Shown: positions 8,428 to 17,225 of the stretch, one piece after another
How positions within the stretch are numbered: the first letter of the stretch is position 1
How the letters are laid out: the number at the start of each line of letters is the position of its first letter
From: a virus
Length of the DNA: 64,000 nt
Reading direction: 5' to 3' (one strand)
Virus record (IMG/VR): IMGVR_UViG_3300037809_000520
Coordinates: 1-64,000 of that record
Notes under the pieces: generated by a model
Seen by the model: the letters and a program-made list of their open reading frames with translations, nothing else
Database searches by the model: none
What the model was told of the DNA's origin: nothing
Program-made: the position numbers and the translations under genes

Positions 8428-10071
8428 TTAAAGAGTGTTTAATCCTTCAACATAAATTTTACCATAAAATTCCGGGCGTACCACTTTCTTAGCATAACGA
8501 GTAAGTAAACCTTTTCTTGGAGTGAAGGTTGCTGGATCGTATACTAAAGGAGTCATGATTAACGGAATGTATGGAGCAAATACAGCACCAGCTTCTAAGA
8601 ACTGACCACCTCTGAATCCCATTAAAATGGTATTTTCAGTCATGTATGGGTTCTTATAAACAGTGTATCTTGAATTGATAGTACCTGCTTTTTGTACACC
8701 AAATGCGTAGCTCATTTTAGCTGCATCACCATCAGAAGTACTAGCAAATCCTGGAATAGATTCGATAATAGTAGCTACTGTTGGAGAACATACCATGAAA
8801 TTAGCTCCACCTCTAAGAGTTTTCTGGTGAATTATATTACTTAACTTCTGAACTTTAGTTCCTAAAGTTTGGAACCATTGTCCTTGTGAGTTATAGAAAC
8901 CTAAATCTGCATCTACAACACCTGTTGAAGCTAATGATAGGTTGTTCTGTGCACTCCAGTACTCAGTACCAGCAGCAGCAGATTCGATCAACATATCAAG
9001 AATTTCTAAATCAATTTCTAATGAGATATACTCACTCATAATTGAAGTTAATTCAGCTTCAGCATCCAAAGAATGGTAAGCGTTAAGATCTTGAGCGAAC
9101 TCAGGAGTCCAAACAGCTTTCAATTTACGAGTCTTAGCAACAATTGCTTCTGACTGCATTTGAATGTTGATTTCAGGAATAGTGATTGGATCATTATTAC
9201 CATTTAAGTTAGTGTTACCTTCTTCAAAATCACCTCTTTGAGCGTCATTTGTTTGCATTAAGTACTCAACTTTTAAACCAGTACCAGCTTCAATAACTGA
9301 TGAACTAACATAAAATTCAATGTTTTCACCATTGATTTTAGTAAATTGTGGGTATTGAGTTGTTACTGCTGGAAATGTTGTCGTTGCCGAACCTGATAAA
9401 TAGAAACCTCTAACGGCTCTTTCATCAAAGTTAGGTAATGAAGAAGTTGGAATTGCTAAACATACAATCTGATCAGTAGCACCGGCAACATAAGATTGAG
9501 ATACTGAAGAATCAGCATTTAAATCTGTGTACCAATCAACAGAACTAGAAGCTACTGTATAAGCAGCAGATTGAGTGTTGTTAATTGAATATCCAAATCT
9601 ACCAGCACCATAAAGACCACCTGTAGCACCGTTACCAAATGGAGTATTTCCATCAGTAGCACCATATAGTGAATCACCTGCTGTGAATGGTTGTTTAGTA
9701 GTTCCGTATTGGAAATCTAAATAAAATACTAGACCAGAAGGTAGATTCATTGGTTGAACCGAAACGAATTCTTTCGCTGCGATTTGACCAAATACCTTTC
9801 TTACTAGTGGTAAAGCTACACCCGCCCATTGTGCTCCTGTTCCAGGAGTAAATGTACCTGCTCCAGGAAGTGGACCACCGGTATTGCTTTCTTCCATAAC
9901 TAATTGCTTAGCTTGGTTTTCAAGGATCATAGACATATTGTTTTTCTCAGTTTCGTTACCGATACCTTCTAACAAGCCTGTCTTGTTCCATTTGTTGGCT
10001 AATCTTGCAGCATCACTTTGTAATGACTTGTAAGGATTAGCGCTTTCTAAAAGAGAATTTAATTGACTCAT
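8428..10071 (-). CDS. gp23: Major capsid protein, gp23-like
   Basis: A 547-residue HK97-fold capsid protein of the T4 gp23 family, about the length of T4 gp23 (521). After a Glu-rich N-terminal region of about 60 residues comes QWAGVALPLVRKVFGQI and EFVSVQPMNLPSGLVFYLDF, strongly typical of gp23. The N-terminal region holds candidate prohead protease sites (ILE at 49-51, LLE at 33-35), consistent with T4, where about 65 residues are removed. Codon use looks more GC-rich than its neighbours, as expected for a highly expressed gene. It follows the scaffold gene by 43 bases and ends at a strong terminator. Confidence 0.95.
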   Translation of the reverse strand: MSQLNSLLESANPYKSLQSDAARLANKWNKTGLLEGIGNETEKNNMSMILENQAKQLVMEESNTGGPLPGAGTFTPGTGAQWAGVALPLVRKVFGQIAAKEFVSVQPMNLPSGLVFYLDFQYGTTKQPFTAGDSLYGATDGNTPFGNGATGGLYGAGRFGYSINNTQSAAYTVASSSVDWYTDLNADSSVSQSYVAGATDQIVCLAIPTSSLPNFDERAVRGFYLSGSATTTFPAVTTQYPQFTKINGENIEFYVSSSVIEAGTGLKVEYLMQTNDAQRGDFEEGNTNLNGNNDPITIPEINIQMQSEAIVAKTRKLKAVWTPEFAQDLNAYHSLDAEAELTSIMSEYISLEIDLEILDMLIESAAAGTEYWSAQNNLSLASTGVVDADLGFYNSQGQWFQTLGTKVQKLSNIIHQKTLRGGANFMVCSPTVATIIESIPGFASTSDGDAAKMSYAFGVQKAGTINSRYTVYKNPYMTENTILMGFRGGQFLEAGAVFAPYIPLIMTPLVYDPATFTPRKGLLTRYAKKVVRPEFYGKIYVEGLNTL

Positions 10072-10114
10072 TTTTTACGTTTTTAAAATTTAATAATTGT
10101 TTTAATTTACTTAA

Positions 10115-11260
10115 TTAGATTATTCCAGCTAATTTTTTAAAGCGTGCGACCATTTCATCTGATTCAACAATTGGTTGTTTTTTAGTTGTTTTTGGAGCTG
10201 ATAAGTTTGAAGCACTACCTTTTGGTCTAATGCTTTCGCTAATAGATTTATTTGTAGTTTTGGATTTAATACTACCATCGATAGTTTCAAATACAAGTTT
10301 TACTTCTTTAATTGTTTCAGCTTTATCAAAAGCACTTAATACTTTAACCTTTTGGTTTTCTGATAAATTTTTACCGCGGAACACTTTGTTTGTGTAAAGT
10401 AACTTAGCATTTAATAAATTAATTTCATTTAATTCAGATCTTAATGTAGCAACAGTTTGCATTGCTTCATCTAAATCCTTTTTTAATTCATCTTTTGCTT
10501 CGTCTATTTCTTCTTTACCTTCATCAATGTCATCTTTAGCTTCAGCTACATCCACAGAAGTTTCTTCATCATCTTCTACTTCAATTTCTCCGTCTACGTC
10601 AACATCAACATCTACATCATCTTCGAATGATTCACCGGCTTCAATTTCACCTGCATTAACCATATCTTCGATTACGTCTTCGATAAATTTCTTAAGGTCT
10701 TCTTCAGACATATCTTCAAGGTCGATGTCTTCATCTTCCTCACCATCTATGTCTTCTTTCTCATCTTTTTCACCGTCTAAGTAGCCTTCTTCTTCAGCAT
10801 CAGTACGTTCGTCCTCTTTCAAGTCCTCTTTTTCGTCCTTAATACCGTCCTTGTAGCCTTCTTCTTCAGCGTCTGTACAAGCATTTTCTTTAAGATCTTC
10901 ATCTTTTTCTAATTCTGCTAAAATTTCATCTAAGTTCATATCATCTTCCTCTTTGATTTTACGCATTTTTTCAGTTTCAGTCTCAGCCTTATTATCAGAC
11001 TTACGATCGTCACCTTCGCGCTTTTCCTTTTTGGTCATATACTCTTTCTTTTCTGAAATCTTATCATCTTTTGCTTCATCTACTTCATCATAAGCTTCAT
11101 TCACTTCTTCTTCTTTTTCCATTTCTTCTAGTTTACTAGCAAACATGGCTTGAACTTGAGGTGAGAAAGCTTCTTCTAAAGCGACTTTAGCATTTGCTAT
11201 TGCAGATTCTTTGACTGCTTTAGCATCGGCGATAGCCTCTCGTAAAAAGTTTCTATTCAT
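10115..11260 (-). CDS. gp22: Prohead core scaffolding protein, gp22-like
   Basis: A 381-residue, very acidic, largely helical protein. The N-terminus (MNRNFLREAIADAKAVKESA) and the FSPQVQAMFASKLEEM segment match scaffolds of T4-like marine phages. Residues about 125-190 hold a duplicated unit, TDAEEEGY followed by DG-x-KDEKED, then Asp/Glu-Val repeats (VDVDVDVD). The C-terminal part is a coiled-coil and a basic tail ending ARFKKLAGII. It lies directly upstream of the capsid gene and downstream of the protease, the standard T4 order 21-22-23. The scaffold is expected to be digested by gp21 during head maturation. Confidence 0.82.
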   Translation of the reverse strand: MNRNFLREAIADAKAVKESAIANAKVALEEAFSPQVQAMFASKLEEMEKEEEVNEAYDEVDEAKDDKISEKKEYMTKKEKREGDDRKSDNKAETETEKMRKIKEEDDMNLDEILAELEKDEDLKENACTDAEEEGYKDGIKDEKEDLKEDERTDAEEEGYLDGEKDEKEDIDGEEDEDIDLEDMSEEDLKKFIEDVIEDMVNAGEIEAGESFEDDVDVDVDVDGEIEVEDDEETSVDVAEAKDDIDEGKEEIDEAKDELKKDLDEAMQTVATLRSELNEINLLNAKLLYTNKVFRGKNLSENQKVKVLSAFDKAETIKEVKLVFETIDGSIKSKTTNKSISESIRPKGSASNLSAPKTTKKQPIVESDEMVARFKKLAGII

Positions 11261-11286
11261 TTTTCCTAAATTTTTTGTTGGGAAAC

Positions 11287-11306
11287 TACGTTTATTAAGA
11301 AACGTA
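11287..11306 (-). other. Hairpin in the scaffold gene 5' leader
   Basis: TACGTTT and AAACGTA form a perfect 7-base-pair stem with a 6-base loop, 27 bases before the scaffold start codon. A possible mRNA-stabilising leader structure. Confidence 0.4.
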
Positions 11307-11333
11307 ATGGGGGGTTATAATAAAAATTATTGA

Positions 11334-11352
11334 TGCCATATAAGAAATGGCA
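11334..11352 (-). other. Second hairpin in the scaffold gene 5' leader
   Basis: TGCCAT and ATGGCA form a perfect 6-base-pair stem with a 7-base loop between the terminator at 11392 and the scaffold gene. No run of T residues follows, so it is unlikely to be a terminator. Confidence 0.35.
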
Positions 11353-11391
11353 TATTATCAATTATACGTATATGAGGAGGTATAGAAATCG

Positions 11392-11420
11392 AAAAGGCGC
11401 ATCAAAAAATTGAATACGCC
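11392..11420 (-). terminator. Intrinsic terminator after the prohead protease gene
   Basis: On the minus strand GGCGTATTCAA pairs with TTGATGCGCC (one bulged T, one G-U pair), followed by four T residues. It lies 31 bases after the protease stop codon. Confidence 0.65.
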
Positions 11421-11450
11421 TCTTCTAGGAACCAGGGTTAAACTGTTAAA

Positions 11451-12053
11451 TTATATTATTGGACATTGTCCATGTGAGCATAATATCTCACTTAATATAC
11501 TATTTACATTCTTATATTTGTCTTGTGCTTTAAATTCTTTGCTTTCTCTTACTAAATGCATAAATGAATCTGGGTTGGAAGGAGTTGAAACAAAATCCCA
11601 ACACAATAATTCAAAATCATCTTGAACTTCCATCAATTCACCTTTTTGTTCTAATGAACCCATTCCTCTTGATGATACCCCAACAGTAATACCATTTTCA
11701 ACTAATGCTTTAAGTATATTTCCATTTGGTGTTGGTAGAATTTCAATTTTACCCATTACATTATCACCATCCCACCACATATCAGAAACATTATGTGATA
11801 CATTTTGAAGATTTATTACTGATGATTCTGGGTGGTCTAATTCCCCCATAGCTCTGTGTTCATCAACTAATACTCTATATTTGTCAATTTCTCTATCCCA
11901 TAATTCTTTAGAATAGTATCTACCATTTCCATTTTTTACTTCAGCAGTAGCTAGTACTCCCTCAACTAAAGGTAAACCCCTTTTCGAACGAGATTCATTT
12001 AGAGTTACTCCCTTAGGTTTAAATACGTGTGTTTCTATTAATAATTGACTCAT
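11451..12053 (-). CDS. gp21: Prohead core protease, gp21-like
   Basis: A 200-residue serine protease of the T4 gp21 family. NGRYYSKELWDREI (43-56), GELDHPESS (70-78, with His74) and VGVSSRGMGSL (124-134, with Ser127 or Ser128) match the family's conserved blocks and supply His and Ser of the active site. DFELLCWDFVSTPSNPDSF (about 145-163) is the typical C-terminal block. It cleaves scaffold, capsid and internal head proteins at (L/I)-x-E sites. Its own N-terminus has LNE (18-20), a likely self-processing site. Placed just upstream of the scaffold gene. Confidence 0.92.
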   Translation of the reverse strand: MSQLLIETHVFKPKGVTLNESRSKRGLPLVEGVLATAEVKNGNGRYYSKELWDREIDKYRVLVDEHRAMGELDHPESSVINLQNVSHNVSDMWWDGDNVMGKIEILPTPNGNILKALVENGITVGVSSRGMGSLEQKGELMEVQDDFELLCWDFVSTPSNPDSFMHLVRESKEFKAQDKYKNVNSILSEILCSHGQCPII

Positions 12054-12061
12054 AATATGTT

Positions 12062-13231
12062 TTATGCAGTTCTAAATTTTGATAATCCTGAATATGATTC
12101 TTTGTTATCATTACTGTTTTCATTTGAATTTTCGTTACTACCATTATTACTGTTGGCATTACTTTCTTCATTTCTAGGAGCCCAATCAGCATCTTGACCA
12201 TTTTGTCTTTTCCATGCTTCAGGATCCATTTCAGTAACCACTTTTTTGTATGATTTACCACACATTTTTTCATACATTTTTTCCATGCCCGCTTTTTTCT
12301 TTTCAAGAAGTTTTACTTCACGTTGCATTTCTTTCATTTTTTTCTTATCTACTAATTCAGATAAATTATCATCTTCAGTAACCATAGAAATTCTATCGTT
12401 TTTACTTTCAATAATTTCATCTAAAGCTTCGATTTGTAATTCTAAAGTAGCAATTTTTCCATTAGTTTCAATTTCCGCTAATTTGCTATCTGTCGTTTCT
12501 TTTTTTACTTTTTTCTTCTTGATTTTTGCCTTTGGTTTTTCTCCTAAAGGACTATTTTCTAATAAATCTACTAATGATATCATTTTATTTTCTTTTAATT
12601 CTAAATAACCAGTACCTACTTCACCTTCTGGGAAGTCTTTTTTTGTGGCTTCACCATATCCACCCCCAACACCGGGGTCTTTAACCATTTTACCTTTACC
12701 TAAAGCCGGCGCTTCTTCAGTGTATCCTATTCCTTTGATTCCAAATTGTGCTTCCTCAACATAATATAAAGGATTTTTATCCATATTCTTAATGACTAAA
12801 TCAATTAATTCTTGTTTAGTTTTATCTTTGTTAGCTTCATCTGTAAGTTCTGTAAAATACCCTTGACGAAACTGTTCACCAGCTACATTATTAAGCATTT
12901 TATCATCTTTATAATCATATCCTCTGTCAGGTGCCTGTAAATCAGTTACTCCTTTTGTAACCTTTTTTTCAATGGCTTTAGCCTCTTCTTCAGAGATTAA
13001 ATTCATGTTATCATCAAATAATTTAAACCAGTCTGGTTTTTTAGTATTTCCTGTTCCTACATAAAGGTTTTCAGCTATAATACTTCTACCAATTAGAGCA
13101 GATGATGCTTCCTTAAATCCAGCAGCGTTGCGTACTAAATTAGGATATTTTGATTTAACTTCTTTAAGGAAAATATGTTTACTACCTTTTCCTTTTTTAA
13201 TTTGATTGTATTGTTCTTGTAATGTTTTCAT
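12062..13231 (-). CDS. Conserved head-region protein, unknown function
   Basis: A 389-residue protein, Lys- and Glu-rich. The first 230 residues contain several Gly-rich turns (PGVGGGYGEA, EVGTGYLELKENK), then a long charged coiled coil (about 235-335, with KAKIKKKKVKKE at its start), and an Asn/Ser-rich tail. I do not recognise a family. Its place between the portal-associated genes and the protease suggests a prohead core or vertex component. IIAEN and LLEN are candidate cleavage sites for the prohead protease. Confidence 0.6.
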   Translation of the reverse strand: MKTLQEQYNQIKKGKGSKHIFLKEVKSKYPNLVRNAAGFKEASSALIGRSIIAENLYVGTGNTKKPDWFKLFDDNMNLISEEEAKAIEKKVTKGVTDLQAPDRGYDYKDDKMLNNVAGEQFRQGYFTELTDEANKDKTKQELIDLVIKNMDKNPLYYVEEAQFGIKGIGYTEEAPALGKGKMVKDPGVGGGYGEATKKDFPEGEVGTGYLELKENKMISLVDLLENSPLGEKPKAKIKKKKVKKETTDSKLAEIETNGKIATLELQIEALDEIIESKNDRISMVTEDDNLSELVDKKKMKEMQREVKLLEKKKAGMEKMYEKMCGKSYKKVVTEMDPEAWKRQNGQDADWAPRNEESNANSNNGSNENSNENSNDNKESYSGLSKFRTA

Positions 13232-14419
13232 TTATTCTCCTTTTAATAAGTCTTTAATATCTTTTATATAGTCTAAAATTAGATCTGTTGGTTTTATAAC
13301 TGAAAATGAAGTTGGGTTTTCTGTGTAATAATCTCCTGTTTCATTTTTAGCATTGCTTAACATCTTATAAATATCATTAAGTTGTTGTTCAATTACATCA
13401 AAGGCAGCTATTCTTTCTTGCTGGAATGATTTTACATCGTCAGCTTCAAATAACTGTTTAACTTCTAATCCTGATCCTTTTATTTTTTTAGGTACTAAAC
13501 TATATTTAAATTGTTTTATATATGCATTATCTTTAACTCCATCTTTACTTGCCTTAGGACCAGGTCCTAAGGTTGCACCTACTCCTTCTTTAACCCCATT
13601 TATAAAATCATCTGATACTGCAAATAATCGTGCTTTACCATTTTCTAAATCTGTTACTTCAATATCTTCTATATTATACTTTAATTCTAAATCTTTAGCT
13701 ATATTATTTAATTTATCTACAGCGGCCGCAGCACTTTTTCTTCTAATTTGACCTGTCATTGTTTCTTTACCCAATGCAATTGATGAACCACCTGCTCCTA
13801 TACTATAATCAATATAAACATTTAAAAAATTAGGGTGGTTTTTATCCCTTACAAATCTAGGTTCTGATATTCTAACTTGGGAATCTTCGTCTATTTTTTC
13901 CTTTTTTTTCTTTTTAAAAGCATAGGGAGTTGCGTATTGCATCCCTGTACCTCCTGTAAATGTAGCTGATCCAGCTCCACCCCCAGTTGTAGACATCTCA
14001 TCTATTTCTTCTTCTGTAAGTTGTCCTTTTAATTGAGAGTAAAATGCTGGGTATTCTTTTCTTAAATGGGTTCTAAATTTATTAAATGTTACTCTTTGAT
14101 CATCATAAATATCTCTTAATACTTCATCATCTCTTACAGACTCTCCTTTAACTAAATCGTTAGCTGCGTCTCTTGATGATTTTAATTGTTTTATTAATTC
14201 TGAAAATGATGGTAATCTTATAATTTTATGAGATGTACCCCCACCTTCAGATTTATGGGTTGGGTCTGTTTTAAAGTAAGTATCTAAGTCATTGCTTAAA
14301 AAATCTCTATCATCCCAAGGGCCATATTTTTTTTCAATCCAATCTAGTAATTTTGGATCAATATCTTTCTTTTTGACTTCTTTTATTAAGCCCATTATTT
14401 TTTCTACAATTTTATCCAT
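13232..14419 (-). CDS. Conserved head-region protein, unknown function
   Basis: A 395-residue protein. The N-terminal third is helical and charged. Near residue 140 there is EEEIDEMSTTGGGAGSATF followed by a Gly/Thr-rich stretch and KKKKKEK, a pattern like the processed linkers of T4-like head proteins. The remainder is mixed alpha/beta, with a C-terminal helix LIKDIKDLLKGE-like end. The gene starts 8 bases inside the end of the upstream gene and abuts the downstream gene. Probably a component of the prohead; no enzyme motif seen. Confidence 0.55.
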   Translation of the reverse strand: MDKIVEKIMGLIKEVKKKDIDPKLLDWIEKKYGPWDDRDFLSNDLDTYFKTDPTHKSEGGGTSHKIIRLPSFSELIKQLKSSRDAANDLVKGESVRDDEVLRDIYDDQRVTFNKFRTHLRKEYPAFYSQLKGQLTEEEIDEMSTTGGGAGSATFTGGTGMQYATPYAFKKKKKEKIDEDSQVRISEPRFVRDKNHPNFLNVYIDYSIGAGGSSIALGKETMTGQIRRKSAAAAVDKLNNIAKDLELKYNIEDIEVTDLENGKARLFAVSDDFINGVKEGVGATLGPGPKASKDGVKDNAYIKQFKYSLVPKKIKGSGLEVKQLFEADDVKSFQQERIAAFDVIEQQLNDIYKMLSNAKNETGDYYTENPTSFSVIKPTDLILDYIKDIKDLLKGE

Positions 14420-15272
14420 TTGATTTTGTTAATTCTTCTAATAATGAATGGTATTGTAACAAATCAACTAAATGATCGCTTTTTATGTGGGATTTTTTAT
14501 CTAATTCTTTTATTAAAGATGAAACTTCTTGAAGTTTTATTTTAATAACTTTACTTTCGGTTTTAGAAATTTCTTTTAAAATAGATTCTTTAATAAAAAG
14601 AACCTCTTTATTATAAAAGGATTTTAATGAAGGGGTATTATCTACAGACTCAATAAATTCTTTAAGAATGTGTTTTTGTCTTAAATTTAATGAAGAATAT
14701 TTATCGTTAAATTTTTCTAATAATACATAATATGTTAGTGTACGAATATCTTTATCTTGAGATTTAAATTCTTCAATTACATTTTCTTTAACATTATTTC
14801 TATTAATATCTTTTGATGTTAAATGTTCTAATAATGTAACTTTATTATCTATAATTTGATTTGGATCAATTAATTTCTCAGTATTGTATGTCTCTAATAA
14901 AGTATATAAAGAAGCTTGTGCTTTATAATCATTTAATTTTGTTTTAAATAAGCCCTCAACATTATAATGAATTTTAAGTTCTTTAATAAGATTATATTTT
15001 TCTTTTCTTATTCGAGTTCTGTTAAGTCTTTTAGATGATTCTAATACCGCATCTAATATAGTACTAGCTTTAGTAGCATCTAAATTTTTTGATTTAAATA
15101 AAGTTTCATATAGTTTATATTCTTTACCTAACTCTGTATTAACAAAGTGGGATTTTAGAATTTTAATAGCTGGTGAATCTTTTCCTGACAAGGTGTCTGA
15201 GGTGATTTTTCTTACTATCACTTCAAATAAAATACCAGTATTCCTGAATTTTGAATGTTTTATATACATCAA
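14412..15272 (-). CDS. Conserved helical head-region protein
   Basis: A 286-residue protein, almost all helix, very Lys- and Leu-rich. It begins MMYIKHSKFRNTGILFEVIV; the second Met may be the true start. No catalytic motif is visible. It lies directly after the portal gene in transcription order and overlaps the next gene by 8 bases. It may act in head assembly, perhaps as a portal-associated core protein, but the function is unknown. A promoter-like box lies 12 bases upstream. Confidence 0.55.
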   Translation of the reverse strand: MMYIKHSKFRNTGILFEVIVRKITSDTLSGKDSPAIKILKSHFVNTELGKEYKLYETLFKSKNLDATKASTILDAVLESSKRLNRTRIRKEKYNLIKELKIHYNVEGLFKTKLNDYKAQASLYTLLETYNTEKLIDPNQIIDNKVTLLEHLTSKDINRNNVKENVIEEFKSQDKDIRTLTYYVLLEKFNDKYSSLNLRQKHILKEFIESVDNTPSLKSFYNKEVLFIKESILKEISKTESKVIKIKLQEVSSLIKELDKKSHIKSDHLVDLLQYHSLLEELTKSNG

Positions 15273-15284
15273 TACTTATTTTTT

Positions 15285-15293
15285 TATAAATAT
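15285..15293 (-). promoter_or_regulatory. Putative late promoter box (GTATATTTATA)
   Basis: The motif sits between the portal stop codon and the start at 15272, ending 12 bases before the start. Confidence 0.5.
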
Positions 15294-15300
15294 ACTAAAA

Positions 15301-17205
15301 TTATTGTTCCTTAATATTTGACTCGTCAAGAAGCGAACTTTTTGCGGATTTTTTTTCAAATACTAATTTTTTACCTGCAGGTATAGATTTTAACATTGAT
15401 TGGTGCTTATGATAATGAGTGTTATTTTCTAAAGCCATAGAATTTTTACTACTATCATTATAATCTTTTTTCATACCTTTAGCACCTAATCTATCTTTTC
15501 CAAAATTATCATCTTGGGTATTTCTTTTAGATGCTTTTTCTTTTGGTCTACCTAATACTGTTTTATCATCTGTAGCATACTCATCTGGTTTTGGAACATC
15601 CCCGGGATTAGTATACATTCTTCCTTTACCATATAATGAAGCTAAATCATGAGGAGTACCATATGATTGTCCTGTTTCAACAGGATCATTACCTTCTGCT
15701 TCAATTTGATCTATTCTAAACTTACGTTTAGCATCTTCTCTAATTAAATCCCTAAAATCATCATATTCATCCTCACTTAGATGGAATAAATGATCATATA
15801 TAAAGTCAGAAGGGAATAAATTAGTTTCAGTCATTTGAGCGGCTAAATCCATTTTTTCCTTCATTAATGCTACTCTTTCTTGATCATAAATGATTGAAGG
15901 TGTAGTTAATGATAATTCAAAATTAGCTAATTGTTCGTCTCTATAACCTTGAGTATAAAGGTGAACTAATGCAATTTTATATAATTCTGATACTACTATT
16001 CTTTGAATGCGTTCAATAGTACGTGCAAATCTAATATCTTGAGCTGCTAAAGTAGCTTTACCATCAGTATTTTCATCATAACCCATAAATGCTTTAGGTA
16101 CTTTAAGTGCTGCAAATAGTTTATCTCTTAAATATTCAACATCCGCAATACCATCCCATTGCAAACCATTTGCACTTTCAATTTTAGTACTTGCATCATT
16201 ACCCCTTACTGGGATGTAATAATCCTCAAGTAAGTTTTGCATATTATATCTTAAATTATACTCACCTGTTTTTTCATCAACATGGGGTGTACGTTTAAGT
16301 TTACTTAATGTTTTTTCCATAAATGCATCTACCTCATTTGGGGGGATAGAACCTACATTCATATAAAAGATACGTTTTTCAGGAGCACGAACAATTCTAT
16401 GAATTAACATAGCATCCTCCATTAACACATATTGTTTAAATAATTTTCTTGCGGGTTCAATATAACTTCTACCATAAGGTAAGAAATTCATATCAGTTAA
16501 TAAACGCAAATGGGCCATTTCATAATTATCAAATATAATTGAACCCGGACGATCTTGAGTTTGGCCTGGGACACTATAATACCCTGTATCCGACGCTGAA
16601 ATGCCTTCAGGATCGAAACGGAATCTAATATCTTTTGGATTATCTTTACTACCATGACCCATCTCACCTTCTAATCTTTCAATGTGAAATGCTGTATAGG
16701 GAATAACATTATAAACACCATATTTTTCTGCAATTTCTAATTTTAAGAAAAAATCACCATACTTAGCTAAGTTTCTAACCCAGGGCCAAAGATTAAATTC
16801 AATGTTTAAAACATCATAAAATAAATTATATAGTATTTTTTGGATATCATCATCTGATGATTTGATTGCTAATACTTCACCCATATCATTTTTAAGGGTT
16901 GATTCATCAGCTATGATATCTAAAGCAGATGCTATAATTGCATCTGTATCCATAGCATCATATTCTGAGTATAGCATTGGTCTTAAATACTGATAGTTGA
17001 ATCCAGCTTGTTGACCATATAGTGAGGTTGTGGAATTTGTGTAAATTTTATTAAACCTATCAACTAAAGAATTGGTTTCAATTTCTCCAGATTGTTGGAT
17101 TTTATTAACATCAAAAACTTTAAGTTGACTACCTCCCACATTACGGATTATTACATCCGTTGAAAATAATCTTCTTAACCTTGAAAATAAACTTTTATCT
17201 GCCAT
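15301..17205 (-). CDS. gp20: Portal protein, gp20-like
   Basis: A 634-residue portal of the T4 gp20 family (T4 is 524). The N-terminal part has YLRPMLYSEYDAMDTDAIIA, followed by ALDIIADEST, the highly conserved start of the portal clip/wing region. LWPWVRNLAKYGDFFLKLEI and the GDAS-x-K-IES region (NGLQWDGIADVEYLRDKLF) are also family hallmarks. The C-terminal 120 residues are charged and Gly-rich, likely disordered, longer than in T4. The portal ring is the DNA entry channel and nucleates head assembly. A promoter box overlaps the stop codon of the terminase gene just upstream. Confidence 0.95.
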   Translation of the reverse strand: MADKSLFSRLRRLFSTDVIIRNVGGSQLKVFDVNKIQQSGEIETNSLVDRFNKIYTNSTTSLYGQQAGFNYQYLRPMLYSEYDAMDTDAIIASALDIIADESTLKNDMGEVLAIKSSDDDIQKILYNLFYDVLNIEFNLWPWVRNLAKYGDFFLKLEIAEKYGVYNVIPYTAFHIERLEGEMGHGSKDNPKDIRFRFDPEGISASDTGYYSVPGQTQDRPGSIIFDNYEMAHLRLLTDMNFLPYGRSYIEPARKLFKQYVLMEDAMLIHRIVRAPEKRIFYMNVGSIPPNEVDAFMEKTLSKLKRTPHVDEKTGEYNLRYNMQNLLEDYYIPVRGNDASTKIESANGLQWDGIADVEYLRDKLFAALKVPKAFMGYDENTDGKATLAAQDIRFARTIERIQRIVVSELYKIALVHLYTQGYRDEQLANFELSLTTPSIIYDQERVALMKEKMDLAAQMTETNLFPSDFIYDHLFHLSEDEYDDFRDLIREDAKRKFRIDQIEAEGNDPVETGQSYGTPHDLASLYGKGRMYTNPGDVPKPDEYATDDKTVLGRPKEKASKRNTQDDNFGKDRLGAKGMKKDYNDSSKNSMALENNTHYHKHQSMLKSIPAGKKLVFEKKSAKSSLLDESNIKEQ

Positions 17206-17216
17206 TTTTATTTATT

Positions 17217-17225
17217 TATAAATAT
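17217..17225 (-). promoter_or_regulatory. Putative late promoter box (ATATTTATA)
   Basis: Located 11 bases upstream of the portal start and touching the terminase stop codon at 17225. Confidence 0.5.

Noticed and set aside
10527-10784. Plus-strand Ser-rich open frame
   Set aside because: It is the mirror of the Asp/Glu-rich region of the scaffold gene; the codon pattern is that of the minus-strand gene.
12019-12306. Lys-rich minus-strand frame overlapping two genes
   Set aside because: It lies in another frame across the end of the head protein at 12062 and the start of the protease; low-complexity Lys codons produce it.
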